DNA of 64,000 nucleotides from Duganella aquatilis (lineage in GTDB: Bacteria > Pseudomonadota > Gammaproteobacteria > Burkholderiales > Burkholderiaceae_D), in NCBI RefSeq assembly GCF_009674565.1, contig NZ_WKJL01000001.1:372001-436000 (forward strand). The letters are read 5' to 3'. Below, piece by piece: positions 19,086 to 27,089 of the stretch (position 1 is its first letter; every line of letters begins with the position of its first letter). The notes beneath the pieces were generated by a model. The model did no database searches, was not told the DNA's origin, and saw only the letters and a program-made list of their open reading frames with translations. Position numbers and translations under genes: made by a program.

Positions 19086-19858
19086 ACACGGAAACCGTCT
19101 ATCCCATCCTGACCGGCAAGCGCGCGCTGGTGGTCGGCGTGGCCAACGAACAGTCGATCGCCTGGGGCTGTGCGCTGGCCTTCCGCAAGCTGGGCGCCGA
19201 CGTGGTGCTCACGTATCTGAACGAGAAGGCGCTGCCGCACGTGGCGCCGCTGGCCGAACAAATCGGCGCGCAGCTGCTGCCGCTGGACGTGACGCAGCCC
19301 GGCCAGCTGGAGGCGGTGTTCGCCACGCTGGCGCAGCAGGGCAAGCTCGATATCGTGGTGCATTCGATCGCCTTTGCGCCGAAAGCGGATTTGCAGGGCG
19401 GCCTGCTCGATTGTTCGCTGGACGGCTTTTTGCAGGCGATGGACGTGTCCTGCCATTCCTTCGTGCGCATGGCGAAACTTGCGGTTCCCTTGATGTCGGA
19501 GGGTGGCAGCCTGTTTGCCATGAGCTATCATGGCGCGGACAAGGTGGTCCCCAACTACAACGTCATGGGACCGGTGAAGGCGGCGCTGGAAGCGGCTTGC
19601 CGCTATCTGGCTTATGAACTCGGGCCGCGCGACATCCGCGTCCACGCCATTTCGCCCGGGCCGCTGCAAACGCGGGCCGCTTCGGGCCTGAAGGATTTCG
19701 ATCATCTGCTCAGCGAGGCCGTGGCGCGGGCGCCGCTCGGCGAGCTGGTTGACATCGTCGATGTCGGCAACACCTGCGCCTATCTGGCGTCGCCATTTGC
19801 GAAACGGCTGACTGGCAGCACGGTCTATGTCGATGGCGGCTTGAATATCATCGCTTGA
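19082..19858 (+). CDS. fabI: Enoyl-ACP reductase, FabI type
   Basis: 258-aa short-chain dehydrogenase that reduces the enoyl-ACP double bond in fatty acid synthesis with NAD(P)H. Cofactor motif VVGVANEQSIAWG, catalytic Tyr residues in SYHGADKVVPNYNVMG and the following Lys (VKAAL) are all present. Because it is coupled to pta-ackA rather than to fab genes, it is probably a paralogue of a housekeeping FabI; that is inference. Standard FabI has Ala or Leu before Lys where this one has PV. Confidence 0.92.
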   Translation: MNTETVYPILTGKRALVVGVANEQSIAWGCALAFRKLGADVVLTYLNEKALPHVAPLAEQIGAQLLPLDVTQPGQLEAVFATLAQQGKLDIVVHSIAFAPKADLQGGLLDCSLDGFLQAMDVSCHSFVRMAKLAVPLMSEGGSLFAMSYHGADKVVPNYNVMGPVKAALEAACRYLAYELGPRDIRVHAISPGPLQTRAASGLKDFDHLLSEAVARAPLGELVDIVDVGNTCAYLASPFAKRLTGSTVYVDGGLNIIA

Positions 19859-19870
19859 GAGGAGCGCGAG

Positions 19871-20158
19871 ATGCAGATCATCTTATCCGGCTTGCACTGC
19901 GACGCTTGCGAAGAGAGCGTCGCCGAAGGATTGAAGCAGTTTTTCCACGTGAAGCACGTCACCATGGTGCGGCAGGGGATCGAGGATAATCCGTGGGCGC
20001 TGATCGAGGTGCACGATTCCTATGAGCGTGTGTGGAATGTGTGTAACCAGCTGCGCGGTGTTTTCCATCGCGGTAAAAAGCTGCACTTCTATATTCCGCT
20101 GCACCAGGAGGACGTGTTCCACGACCTGGAGCCGCACCAGCGCATCAATATCGTCTAG
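19871..20158 (+). CDS. Small HMA-like protein with a CxxC motif
   Basis: 95-aa soluble protein that starts like a heavy-metal-associated domain (IILSGLHCDACEESVAEGLK), with CxxC at residues 11-14. The rest departs from a classical HMA fold prediction and is rich in His and aromatics. AGGAG sits upstream and the gene follows fabI by 12 bases, so it closes the pta-ackA-fabI operon. Its TAG overlaps the stop of the convergent oxidoreductase. Role unknown; a metal or redox sensor is possible. Confidence 0.6.
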   Translation: MQIILSGLHCDACEESVAEGLKQFFHVKHVTMVRQGIEDNPWALIEVHDSYERVWNVCNQLRGVFHRGKKLHFYIPLHQEDVFHDLEPHQRINIV

Positions 20159-21819
20159 CGGCTGCGGCTGGACAGGAAGCCGTGGATCTGCGAGACCACG
20201 GCCGCGCCTTCGCCGACGGCGGCGGCCACGCGCTTGGTCGATCGCGCGCGCACGTCGCCGATGGCGAACACGCCCGGCACGCTGGTTTCCAGTCCCGCGC
20301 GGGCGGCGGACGGCGCGCCAGGCACGTCGAAACCGGTCAGGATGAAACCTTTGTCGTCGACCTGCACACCGCAGTCGCTGAGCCAACCGGTGTTCGGGTC
20401 GGCGCCGATGAACAGGAACACGTGGCGGATGTTGTAGGTGGTTTCCGCCTCGTTGCGGTGGCTGCGCACCACGACTTTTTCGAGGCCTTCCTCATCGCAG
20501 CCTTCCAGCGCGACGATTTCCGATTCGGTGTGCAGTTCGATATTCGGCGTGGCGGCGATGCGGTCGATCAGATAGCTGGACATGGTCGACTCCAGGCTGT
20601 CCCTGCGGATCAGCACATGTACTTTGGCGGCGTGGCTGGACAAATACACTGCGGCCTGGCCGGCCGAGTTGCCGCCGCCCACCAGGATCACTTCATTGTC
20701 GGCGCACAGGCCCGCCTCCAGCGGCGAGGCCCAGTAATACACGCCTTTGCTTTCGAACTGCTTGAGATTGGCCAGCGAAGGGCGACGGTAGCGCGCGCCG
20801 CACGACAGCACCACTGTGCGGCCTTGCAGGTGCGTGAGGCTGCCGCACATTTCGACCTGCAGCGGATAGGTGTCGCACAGCAGGCGTCCGGCCGGCGCGG
20901 GAATCGCCATCTTGACGCCGAACTTCTGCGACTGCACGAAGGCGCGGCCGGCCAGGGCGCCGCCCGATATGCCGGTCGGGAAGCCGAGGTAGTTCTCGAT
21001 GCGTGCGCTGGCCGCGGCCTGGCCGCCGTAGGCGCGGGTTTCCAGCACCAGCACCGACAGGCCTTCGGATGCCGCATACACCGCCGTGGCCAGGCCTGCG
21101 GGACCGGCGCCGACGACGATCACGTCCCAGATGTCGTCCGCATTGAGTGGCGGCAGGGTGCCGAGGCAGCGCCCCAGATCGACCACGGTCGGGTTCTTTT
21201 TCACACCGCCGTCCGGGCACACGGCCAGCGGCCAGTCCTCGGCTTGCGGCTGATAGCGTTCCACCAGCGCGCGCGCCTGGTCGTCGCTGCGCGGATCGAG
21301 CACGCGGTGCGGCAAGCCGTTGCTGGTCAACCAGCCCTGCAGCGCGTGCATGCGCGCGTGGCCGGGCGTGGCGACCAGCACCACGCCGCCGTCCTTGTTA
21401 TCCAGTTGTTCGACGCGGCGCAGGATGAAGGCGCGCACGATGCGTTCGCCCAGCTCCGCCTCGGCGATCAGCAGGGCGCGCAGCGATTCTGTGGTCAGCG
21501 CCAGCACTTCGACGTCGTCCACCGCATGGCCGTTGACCAGCGACGGCGCGCCGGCCAGCTGGCTGATTTCACCGGCAAACTCGCCCACGCCGTGTTCCGT
21601 GATGACCGAGCTGTTGCCCAGGCCATCGTAACGGCTGATGCGGATCGCGCCCTTCAGCACCACGTACATGCCGAAACTGGTGCGTCCGGCCTCGAACATG
21701 CATTCGCCGTGGCGGAAGCAGATCAGCGTGCCGAAGCGCTGGATGCGGCGGATTTCGGCCGGCGCCAGTGTGGGCAGCGCCTGCGCGGTGCGGGTTTTGA
21801 AGGTGTCGTAGATGGCCAT
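20155..21819 (-). CDS. Cyclic-nucleotide-binding domain fused to a thioredoxin-reductase-like flavoprotein
   Basis: 554-aa fusion. Residues about 1-130 form a CRP-like cNMP-binding barrel (FGMYVVLKGAIRISRY, VGEFAGEIS), 140-215 a small alpha/beta linker domain, and 228-550 a pyridine-nucleotide oxidoreductase with FAD motif VVGAGPAGLATAVYA, NAD motif LVGGGNSAGQAAVYL and C-terminal GVFAIGDVR. The thioredoxin-reductase redox pair CxxC is absent: the corresponding stretch is YYWASPLEAG. It cannot use the classical disulfide relay, so it is more likely a ferredoxin/flavodoxin-reductase-like or sensor enzyme. Convergent with the fabI operon. Confidence 0.88.
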   Translation of the reverse strand: MAIYDTFKTRTAQALPTLAPAEIRRIQRFGTLICFRHGECMFEAGRTSFGMYVVLKGAIRISRYDGLGNSSVITEHGVGEFAGEISQLAGAPSLVNGHAVDDVEVLALTTESLRALLIAEAELGERIVRAFILRRVEQLDNKDGGVVLVATPGHARMHALQGWLTSNGLPHRVLDPRSDDQARALVERYQPQAEDWPLAVCPDGGVKKNPTVVDLGRCLGTLPPLNADDIWDVIVVGAGPAGLATAVYAASEGLSVLVLETRAYGGQAAASARIENYLGFPTGISGGALAGRAFVQSQKFGVKMAIPAPAGRLLCDTYPLQVEMCGSLTHLQGRTVVLSCGARYRRPSLANLKQFESKGVYYWASPLEAGLCADNEVILVGGGNSAGQAAVYLSSHAAKVHVLIRRDSLESTMSSYLIDRIAATPNIELHTESEIVALEGCDEEGLEKVVVRSHRNEAETTYNIRHVFLFIGADPNTGWLSDCGVQVDDKGFILTGFDVPGAPSAARAGLETSVPGVFAIGDVRARSTKRVAAAVGEGAAVVSQIHGFLSSRSR

Positions 21820-21873
21820 GGGCGTAGTCTAGCGCGGTTTTCCGGTTTGTCACCAGATTCTAAAGGCAGACAT

Positions 21874-22782
21874 TTATTGCACCGGCACAGGCGTCAGCAG
21901 GCCACGGTCGCGCAGCCATTCCTCGGCGCGACGGGGCCACAGCGACGAGGTGCCCAGGCCTGCGCGCATGCCCATGCCATGGCCGCCGTGTTCCAGCAGG
22001 TACATCTCGGCCGGCACACGGGCTTTGGTCAGCGCCTGGTAGAACAGGATGCTGTTTTCGACCGGCACCGAGGCGTCGGCCTGGGTGTGGATCAGCAGCG
22101 TTGGCGGCGTGGCGGCGGTCACCTGTTTTTCCAGCGACATCAGCGCCAGGCTTTCCGGCGATGGCGTTTTGCCCAGCAGCGCCTTGCGTGAGCCGGCATG
22201 CGCGGATGGGTCTTGCATGGTGATCACCGGGTACATCAGCATCAGGAAGTCCGGCCGGGCGCTGACAGCGTCCAGCGCTGCACCGGTACGGCCCAGCGGA
22301 TTGTCGAACAGTGTACCGGCGCTGGCCGCCAGGTGGCCGCCGGCCGAACTGCCCATGACGCCGATGCGGTCGGGACGGATGCCGAATTCGGCGGCGCGGG
22401 AGCGCAGCAGGCGCACGGCGCGCAGCACGTCCTGCAAAGGCGCTGGATGTCCAAACTCCTGCATGCGATACTTGAGCACAAAGCTGGTCACGCCCAGGGT
22501 GCTGAGCCAAGTCGCATACTGATCGCCTTCGCGGGCGGTGGCCATGCGCACGTAGCCGCCGCCGGGACAGATGATGATGGCGGTGCCGCTGGGGTGGTCG
22601 ACCGCGGGAGCGATCATGGTCAGGGTCGGCATGCTGACGTTGGCGGTGTAGCCGTCGCCGGTTTTCTCCGGGCCGATGTCGCGCTGGCCCGGCACGCCCT
22701 CAGGCCACAGCGGAATTTCGGCGGGGGCGGCGCTGGCCATTCCCGCAGCGGCGAGCAGCAATATAAAAAGAATTTTTTTCAT
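21874..22782 (-). CDS. Secreted alpha/beta hydrolase (acetylxylan-esterase-like)
   Basis: 302-aa protein with signal peptide (FILLLAAAGMASA) and the hydrolase fold. Motifs: oxyanion CPGGGY, nucleophile elbow GSSAGGH, acid loop QADASVPVEN and catalytic His in EHGGHGMG. The opening IPLWPEGVPG is typical of carbohydrate esterases near the acetylxylan esterase/BD-FAE group. The start at 22782 gives the signal peptide, but no Shine-Dalgarno is visible on this strand. The divergent DUF1080 gene begins only 12 bases away, so their leaders overlap. Confidence 0.82.
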   Translation of the reverse strand: MKKILFILLLAAAGMASAAPAEIPLWPEGVPGQRDIGPEKTGDGYTANVSMPTLTMIAPAVDHPSGTAIIICPGGGYVRMATAREGDQYATWLSTLGVTSFVLKYRMQEFGHPAPLQDVLRAVRLLRSRAAEFGIRPDRIGVMGSSAGGHLAASAGTLFDNPLGRTGAALDAVSARPDFLMLMYPVITMQDPSAHAGSRKALLGKTPSPESLALMSLEKQVTAATPPTLLIHTQADASVPVENSILFYQALTKARVPAEMYLLEHGGHGMGMRAGLGTSSLWPRRAEEWLRDRGLLTPVPVQ

Positions 22783-22794
22783 GGAGGAGACACA

Positions 22795-23424
22795 GTGAGC
22801 AAGTTGTTGAGTGCTGCAATCATAGCCTTGTCCGCGCAGACTGCGGGCGCGGTTGATCTGTTTAATGGCCGCGATTTCAGCGGCTGGATGCTGCAAACCA
22901 CGCCGGCGGCGTCGATCGCCGATACCTTCCACATGCTGCCCGATGGCGTGATCGCGTCGGCCGGCAAGCCTTCCGGCTTCCTCGCCACCACCGAGAACTA
23001 CCGCAACTACAAGCTGCACGTCGAGTGGCGCTGGACCGGCAAGCCTGGCAACAGCGGCGTGCTGCTGCACATTAGTCCGGGGACGTTCGACCGCGTGTGG
23101 CCGGTCAGCCTGCAGGTGCAGACCAAGAACGGCAGCGCCGGCGACCTGCTGCCGATGGCGGCGGGCAGCTTTGCCGAGCCGCTCACCAGCAAACCGGGTG
23201 CGGACACCCGCATCAAGGCGCATACGGCGGCGGACAGCGAAAAACCGGTGGGGGAATGGAATGAGTGCGACATCGTCAGCCGCGACGGCACGGTGGAAGT
23301 GACGCTGAACGGTGTGCTGCAAAACCGCGTGACGCAGGTATCGCCGGCATCCGGGCAGATCGGCTTCCAGCTGGAAGGCACGCCGTACGAACTGCGTCAC
23401 GTTTCGCTGACGCCGCTGGATTAA
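22795..23424 (+). CDS. DUF1080 (3-keto-glycoside hydrolase-like) secreted protein
   Basis: 209-aa protein with short signal peptide and the DUF1080 beta-sandwich: VDLFNGRDFSGW, FLATTENYRNYKLHVEWRW, KPGNSGVLLHI, GEWNECDIV and the C-terminal IGFQLEGTPYELRHV. Members hydrolyse 3-keto-glucosides or bind glycans. The GTG at 22795 is chosen for the AGGAGA-type site 7-12 bases upstream. It is divergent from the esterase, suggesting a shared carbohydrate-processing role. Confidence 0.85.
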   Translation: MSKLLSAAIIALSAQTAGAVDLFNGRDFSGWMLQTTPAASIADTFHMLPDGVIASAGKPSGFLATTENYRNYKLHVEWRWTGKPGNSGVLLHISPGTFDRVWPVSLQVQTKNGSAGDLLPMAAGSFAEPLTSKPGADTRIKAHTAADSEKPVGEWNECDIVSRDGTVEVTLNGVLQNRVTQVSPASGQIGFQLEGTPYELRHVSLTPLD

Positions 23425-23433
23425 ACGAGAAAG

Positions 23434-23474
23434 CCCTGCCGGCGGCGGAGACGAGGAAAGCGCCGCCGGCAGGG
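23434..23474. terminator. 14-bp perfect hairpin after the DUF1080 gene
   Basis: CCCTGCCGGCGGCG (23434-23447) pairs perfectly with CGCCGCCGGCAGGG (23461-23474) around a 13-base loop, 10 bases after the stop. There is no T-run, so it is either a T-less terminator or a transcript-stabilising stem. Confidence 0.55.
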
Positions 23475-23524
23475 AAGGAGTGCAGGCCTAGTATCGTGAA
23501 TTGGTGACATCGTGTCAACTGTGC

Positions 23525-23559
23525 GAAAAAAATGCCGGGCACCTCGCGGCGCCCGGCAT
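23525..23559 (-). terminator. Intrinsic terminator of the di-heme lipoprotein gene
   Basis: ATGCCGGGC (23532-23540) and GCCCGGCAT (23551-23559) form a 9-bp stem; on the - strand it is followed by a T-run (A-run 23526-23532 on +). It lies 24 bases past the stop of the - strand gene. Confidence 0.85.
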
Positions 23560-23582
23560 GAAAAGAACTACTAAGGATTAGC

Positions 23583-26500
23583 TTACAGCGACTTGAGGAA
23601 CGCCAGCAGGGCGTCGCGGTCGGCCGCGGTCAGGTTCTCGAAGCGTTGACGCGATTTGGTCGCTTCGCCGCCGTGCCACATGATCGCTTCCGTCAGGTTG
23701 CGGGCGCGGCCATCGTGCAGGTAGCCAGCCTTGCCGGCGGTGCCCATGACGGTGTCCGAGTAGCCGATACCCCACAGCGGAGCGGTACGCCACATATTGC
23801 CCTTGGCTTGACCTTCGACGAACTTGTCGGCCAGACCATCGCCCATGTCGTGCAGCAGCAGGTCGGTGTATGGCTTGATGTTCTGGTTACGCAGCTCGGC
23901 GTACAGGCTGCCGGCGCCGGTCTTCTGGTCCACCGTGTGGCAGGCCGCGCAGCGCATGCCCTGGAACACCGTGCCGCCCTTGGCGATCTTGGCCGGATCG
24001 ACATCCAGATCCTTCAGCGGCGACACGCCTTTCGGGAAACCGCTGGTCAGTGCGCGCTGGGCAGGCACCGCCACCAGCGACAGGTACTGGGTGATCAGCG
24101 TCAGTTCCGCTTCGCTCACGCCGTTCTGCGCCGGCGCCGATTTGCAGTTGGCCGGATCGGTCAGGCAGCTGCGGTTCGGGTACAGCGACGAAGTCACCGA
24201 CATATCCTGCACCAGTGCTGCAGCGGCCTGGTGACGCAGCGTGGCCTTGGCGGCTTTCCAGCCGAAGCGGCCCAGGCGCACCGCGCCGGTTTCCGGATCG
24301 AACACGTAGTTGGCCACGCCCTTGACGCCGTCGTCGTCCGCCGTGGTCCGCACGCGGGCCAGGATGTCCGCTTCCGGAATCGCTTCAAGCAGGCCTACGC
24401 CCAGCATCGGCTGCGCCATACGCAGCGAGACGGTGTCCGGGGTCGGACCTTCGAAGGCGATGGTCGGCTTGCGCAGTTCGACCGACGTACCGTCGACCAG
24501 CTTGGCGATGCGCGACTCGAAGCCCGCGACGCGAACGCCCATGCCCCAGTTCTGCGCCGCACCGTTGGTGGCGACCGCATTCATCTGCACCGCCGTACCG
24601 TATTGCGGATGCGGGGTCTGCTTGCCGTTGGCGTCGGTCACCGCGACACGCACGGTCATGTTGTCCAGGCGCTGGTTGGCGGCGATCGGCGCCGGGCTGC
24701 GGCCGTTGTTCACGTGGCAGCCGATACAGGCCGACTGGCCGTAGTGCTGCCCTTGCAAGCCCACTGCCGGATCGTAGCGGTCGTTGCCCGGCTCGTTGTG
24801 CATGCCGGTGGTGAAGTTGGTGTGCACCAGGCGGCGGCCTTCAACGAAGCGCTGCATATTCTGCATGCCGATGTTGTTCTGCGGCTGCTGGAACATGTGG
24901 TCGCCGTTGTCGGCGTAGTCGTACGAGACCGAACCGGTACCGCCTTGCAGGTACTGGTCTGGAATCGGCGTCGAGTTCAGGCGCGGCTGGATGCCGTACC
25001 ATGGACGCAGGCCCTGGCCGACCACGTAGGTCCACTCGTTGGCGTAGTAGCGGAAGCCGCCGTTGTCGCCCTTGGCCTTCATGGCGGCTTCCACCGCGAA
25101 CATCGATGGACCGGCTTCGATCACGTCGCCGATTTTCAGCGGACGCGCATCGACGGCGGTGCCGTCAGGGAAACCTGCGGAGTTCAAGTTGTTGTGACGC
25201 GGGTACTCCTTGATCAGCAGCGTGCAGCCGTTGTTGATGCCGTTGGCGCTGTTGAGCTTGAAGTTGGCTGGATACGCCACCGGATCGCACGGCTGGTTGT
25301 TGTCCTGCACGATCTCGCGGCCCACCATCCAGCCGTAGCCGGTGCTGCCCGGGTCGTCGAAGCGGCGGAAGAACACGGTGTTGCCGCGCAGGCCCTGGGT
25401 CTGGTGGTACTCGTTGAAGATCAGCGTCGGCTTGGTGACGCCAGCCACGCGGCTGTTGTCGATCATCTCCAGGCCCCAGGTACGGTTCTTGAAGTAGTTG
25501 GCGACGAAGATCAGGTAAGCACCCGGACCCTTGTCGACCGGCGCGCCGGTGACCGGATCGACGGTGTCGTTCGGGCCGTAGCCGATTTCGTTCCAGTCCT
25601 CGCCGCGCTCGCGGCCGTGACGGCCGACGCCGCGCGCGCCCCAGCGGGTGACGATGGTGCCGTCCGCCAGCGTGAACGAGGTGGCTTCCAGCGGCTGCGC
25701 ATAGCTGGTCAGCGGGGTCATGCCGGAACCGCTGGCCGGGAACGGCAGCGCCGAGGTCACGGTGCTGGTCGACAGGCTGTTGTCGCTGCCTGGCGTCTTG
25801 AACTCGACTTCGAACAGCGAATAGCCGTACTGGGTCGCGCGCTGCACGCCTTGCAGCTGGATGTAGCGGGCGTTCACGCCGAGGTTGAAGAATTCCTCGG
25901 TGCCGCCCTGGCCGTTGCTGACCGCGCGGATCTGGGTCCAGTTCTGGCCGTCATCCGACACCAGCAGGTTGTACTGCTTGCCGTAGGCGTTTTCCCAGGT
26001 CAGCTTCATGTAGCCGACCTGCGTCTTGGCGCCGAAGTCGAACTGGATCCAGGCGCCGTTGTCGGCCAGGCTGCTCCAGCGGGTATTGAGCTTGCCGTCG
26101 ATGGTCAGGTCGGCCGTGTTGCCGCCTTCCACCGCCGACGAGGTCACCTTGACCGGCTTGACCGCCACGCCCGGCTTGGTGATGTCCACCGGTTGCTGCG
26201 GCTGGGTCGGCTGGGTTGGATCTTCCGGTGGCGGCGTCGCCACGTCGCCGCCGGTATAGGCGACGATCTCGAAGATCGAGTAGCCGTAGCCGGTCGAGCG
26301 CTTGATGCCCTGCATGCGCAGGTAGCGGCCCTGGCCGTTCAGGCCGGTCAGATCCTCGACGCCGCCGGCGCTGCCGCTGACGTGCTTGAGCGGGGTCCAG
26401 GTCTTGTTGTCATCCGAGACTTGCAGTTCGTACTCGGTGGCGTGGGCGTTTTCCCACTTGATGTTGACGCGGTTGATGGTTTGCGACTGGCCGAAGTCCA

Positions 26501-26807
26501 GCGTCAACCATTCGTTGTCGGTGAAACCGCTGCCCCAACGGGTGTTGTCGTTGGCGTCGATGGCGGCTGCCGCGTTCAGGTCGCCGCGTTCGGACGAGCT
26601 GGCGGTGGCGCCAACCGGCGTCAGCGCGACTTGCGAGAGCGCGCCGCCTTGCTTCAGCATGCTCATGGTGCGCGTGCTGTTGGCCGGCGATGAATCACTG
26701 CCGCCGCCACACGCGGCAAGTGCCAGACTCAGCGCGATTGGCAGAGCTGTCCTTGTAAACTTGTGAAAGCTTTCCATAGATCGCTTTCTTTGTGGCTGGT
26801 TTGTCAT
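23583..26807 (-). CDS. Di-heme oxidoreductase-like lipoprotein with two discoidin domains
   Basis: 1074-aa exported lipoprotein (lipobox ALAAC followed by GGG). Two F5/8 type C (discoidin) modules are seen at about residues 65-190 and 220-350 (ITRINVKWENAHA-like and YMKLTWENAYGKQYN segments, each ending YGYS.FE), joined by a Pro-rich linker. The C-terminal 700 residues match the di-heme oxidoreductase (DUF1111) family, with heme motifs CIGCH and CAACH and the closing FLHDGRARNLTEAIMWHGGEA-type segment. Probable role: a cell-surface electron-transfer or peroxidase enzyme anchored to carbohydrate. The start at 26807 has AGGGG upstream; ATG 26777 is the alternative. Confidence 0.85.
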   Translation of the reverse strand: MTNQPQRKRSMESFHKFTRTALPIALSLALAACGGGSDSSPANSTRTMSMLKQGGALSQVALTPVGATASSSERGDLNAAAAIDANDNTRWGSGFTDNEWLTLDFGQSQTINRVNIKWENAHATEYELQVSDDNKTWTPLKHVSGSAGGVEDLTGLNGQGRYLRMQGIKRSTGYGYSIFEIVAYTGGDVATPPPEDPTQPTQPQQPVDITKPGVAVKPVKVTSSAVEGGNTADLTIDGKLNTRWSSLADNGAWIQFDFGAKTQVGYMKLTWENAYGKQYNLLVSDDGQNWTQIRAVSNGQGGTEEFFNLGVNARYIQLQGVQRATQYGYSLFEVEFKTPGSDNSLSTSTVTSALPFPASGSGMTPLTSYAQPLEATSFTLADGTIVTRWGARGVGRHGRERGEDWNEIGYGPNDTVDPVTGAPVDKGPGAYLIFVANYFKNRTWGLEMIDNSRVAGVTKPTLIFNEYHQTQGLRGNTVFFRRFDDPGSTGYGWMVGREIVQDNNQPCDPVAYPANFKLNSANGINNGCTLLIKEYPRHNNLNSAGFPDGTAVDARPLKIGDVIEAGPSMFAVEAAMKAKGDNGGFRYYANEWTYVVGQGLRPWYGIQPRLNSTPIPDQYLQGGTGSVSYDYADNGDHMFQQPQNNIGMQNMQRFVEGRRLVHTNFTTGMHNEPGNDRYDPAVGLQGQHYGQSACIGCHVNNGRSPAPIAANQRLDNMTVRVAVTDANGKQTPHPQYGTAVQMNAVATNGAAQNWGMGVRVAGFESRIAKLVDGTSVELRKPTIAFEGPTPDTVSLRMAQPMLGVGLLEAIPEADILARVRTTADDDGVKGVANYVFDPETGAVRLGRFGWKAAKATLRHQAAAALVQDMSVTSSLYPNRSCLTDPANCKSAPAQNGVSEAELTLITQYLSLVAVPAQRALTSGFPKGVSPLKDLDVDPAKIAKGGTVFQGMRCAACHTVDQKTGAGSLYAELRNQNIKPYTDLLLHDMGDGLADKFVEGQAKGNMWRTAPLWGIGYSDTVMGTAGKAGYLHDGRARNLTEAIMWHGGEATKSRQRFENLTAADRDALLAFLKSL

Positions 26808-27036
26808 AATATCCCCTTGGCTTTCGGCTGAAATGGAAAGATTGCCAACGGCGCATCGCCATGGCGACGCGCATTTTGCTACATAAAAAGTTTTCGGTGC
26901 GCACGAATGATTCAAGTACATGAACTCGCGAAAATTGCCGTATGGCAACGACCGTGAAGATAGCTTTCGTTTTGTTGGCTGTCAAGCTAGTTGTGCAACA
27001 AAACAAATATCTTTGGAGATAGATGGAAAACAAATA

Positions 27037-27064
27037 TGAAAAAGCCCGGTATCAAACCGGGCTT
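27037..27064 (-). terminator. Intrinsic terminator of rlhA
   Basis: AAGCCCGGT (27042-27050) and ACCGGGCTT (27056-27064) form a 9-bp stem with a 5-base loop, followed on the - strand by a T-run. It lies 26 bases beyond the rlhA stop. Confidence 0.9.
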
Positions 27065-27089
27065 CATAAGGGGCAAAGCGGGGAACGTC

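Noticed and set aside
23646..26693. 1015-codon + strand frame opposite the di-heme lipoprotein.
   Set aside because: Same reason; the - strand has heme motifs, lipobox and terminator.
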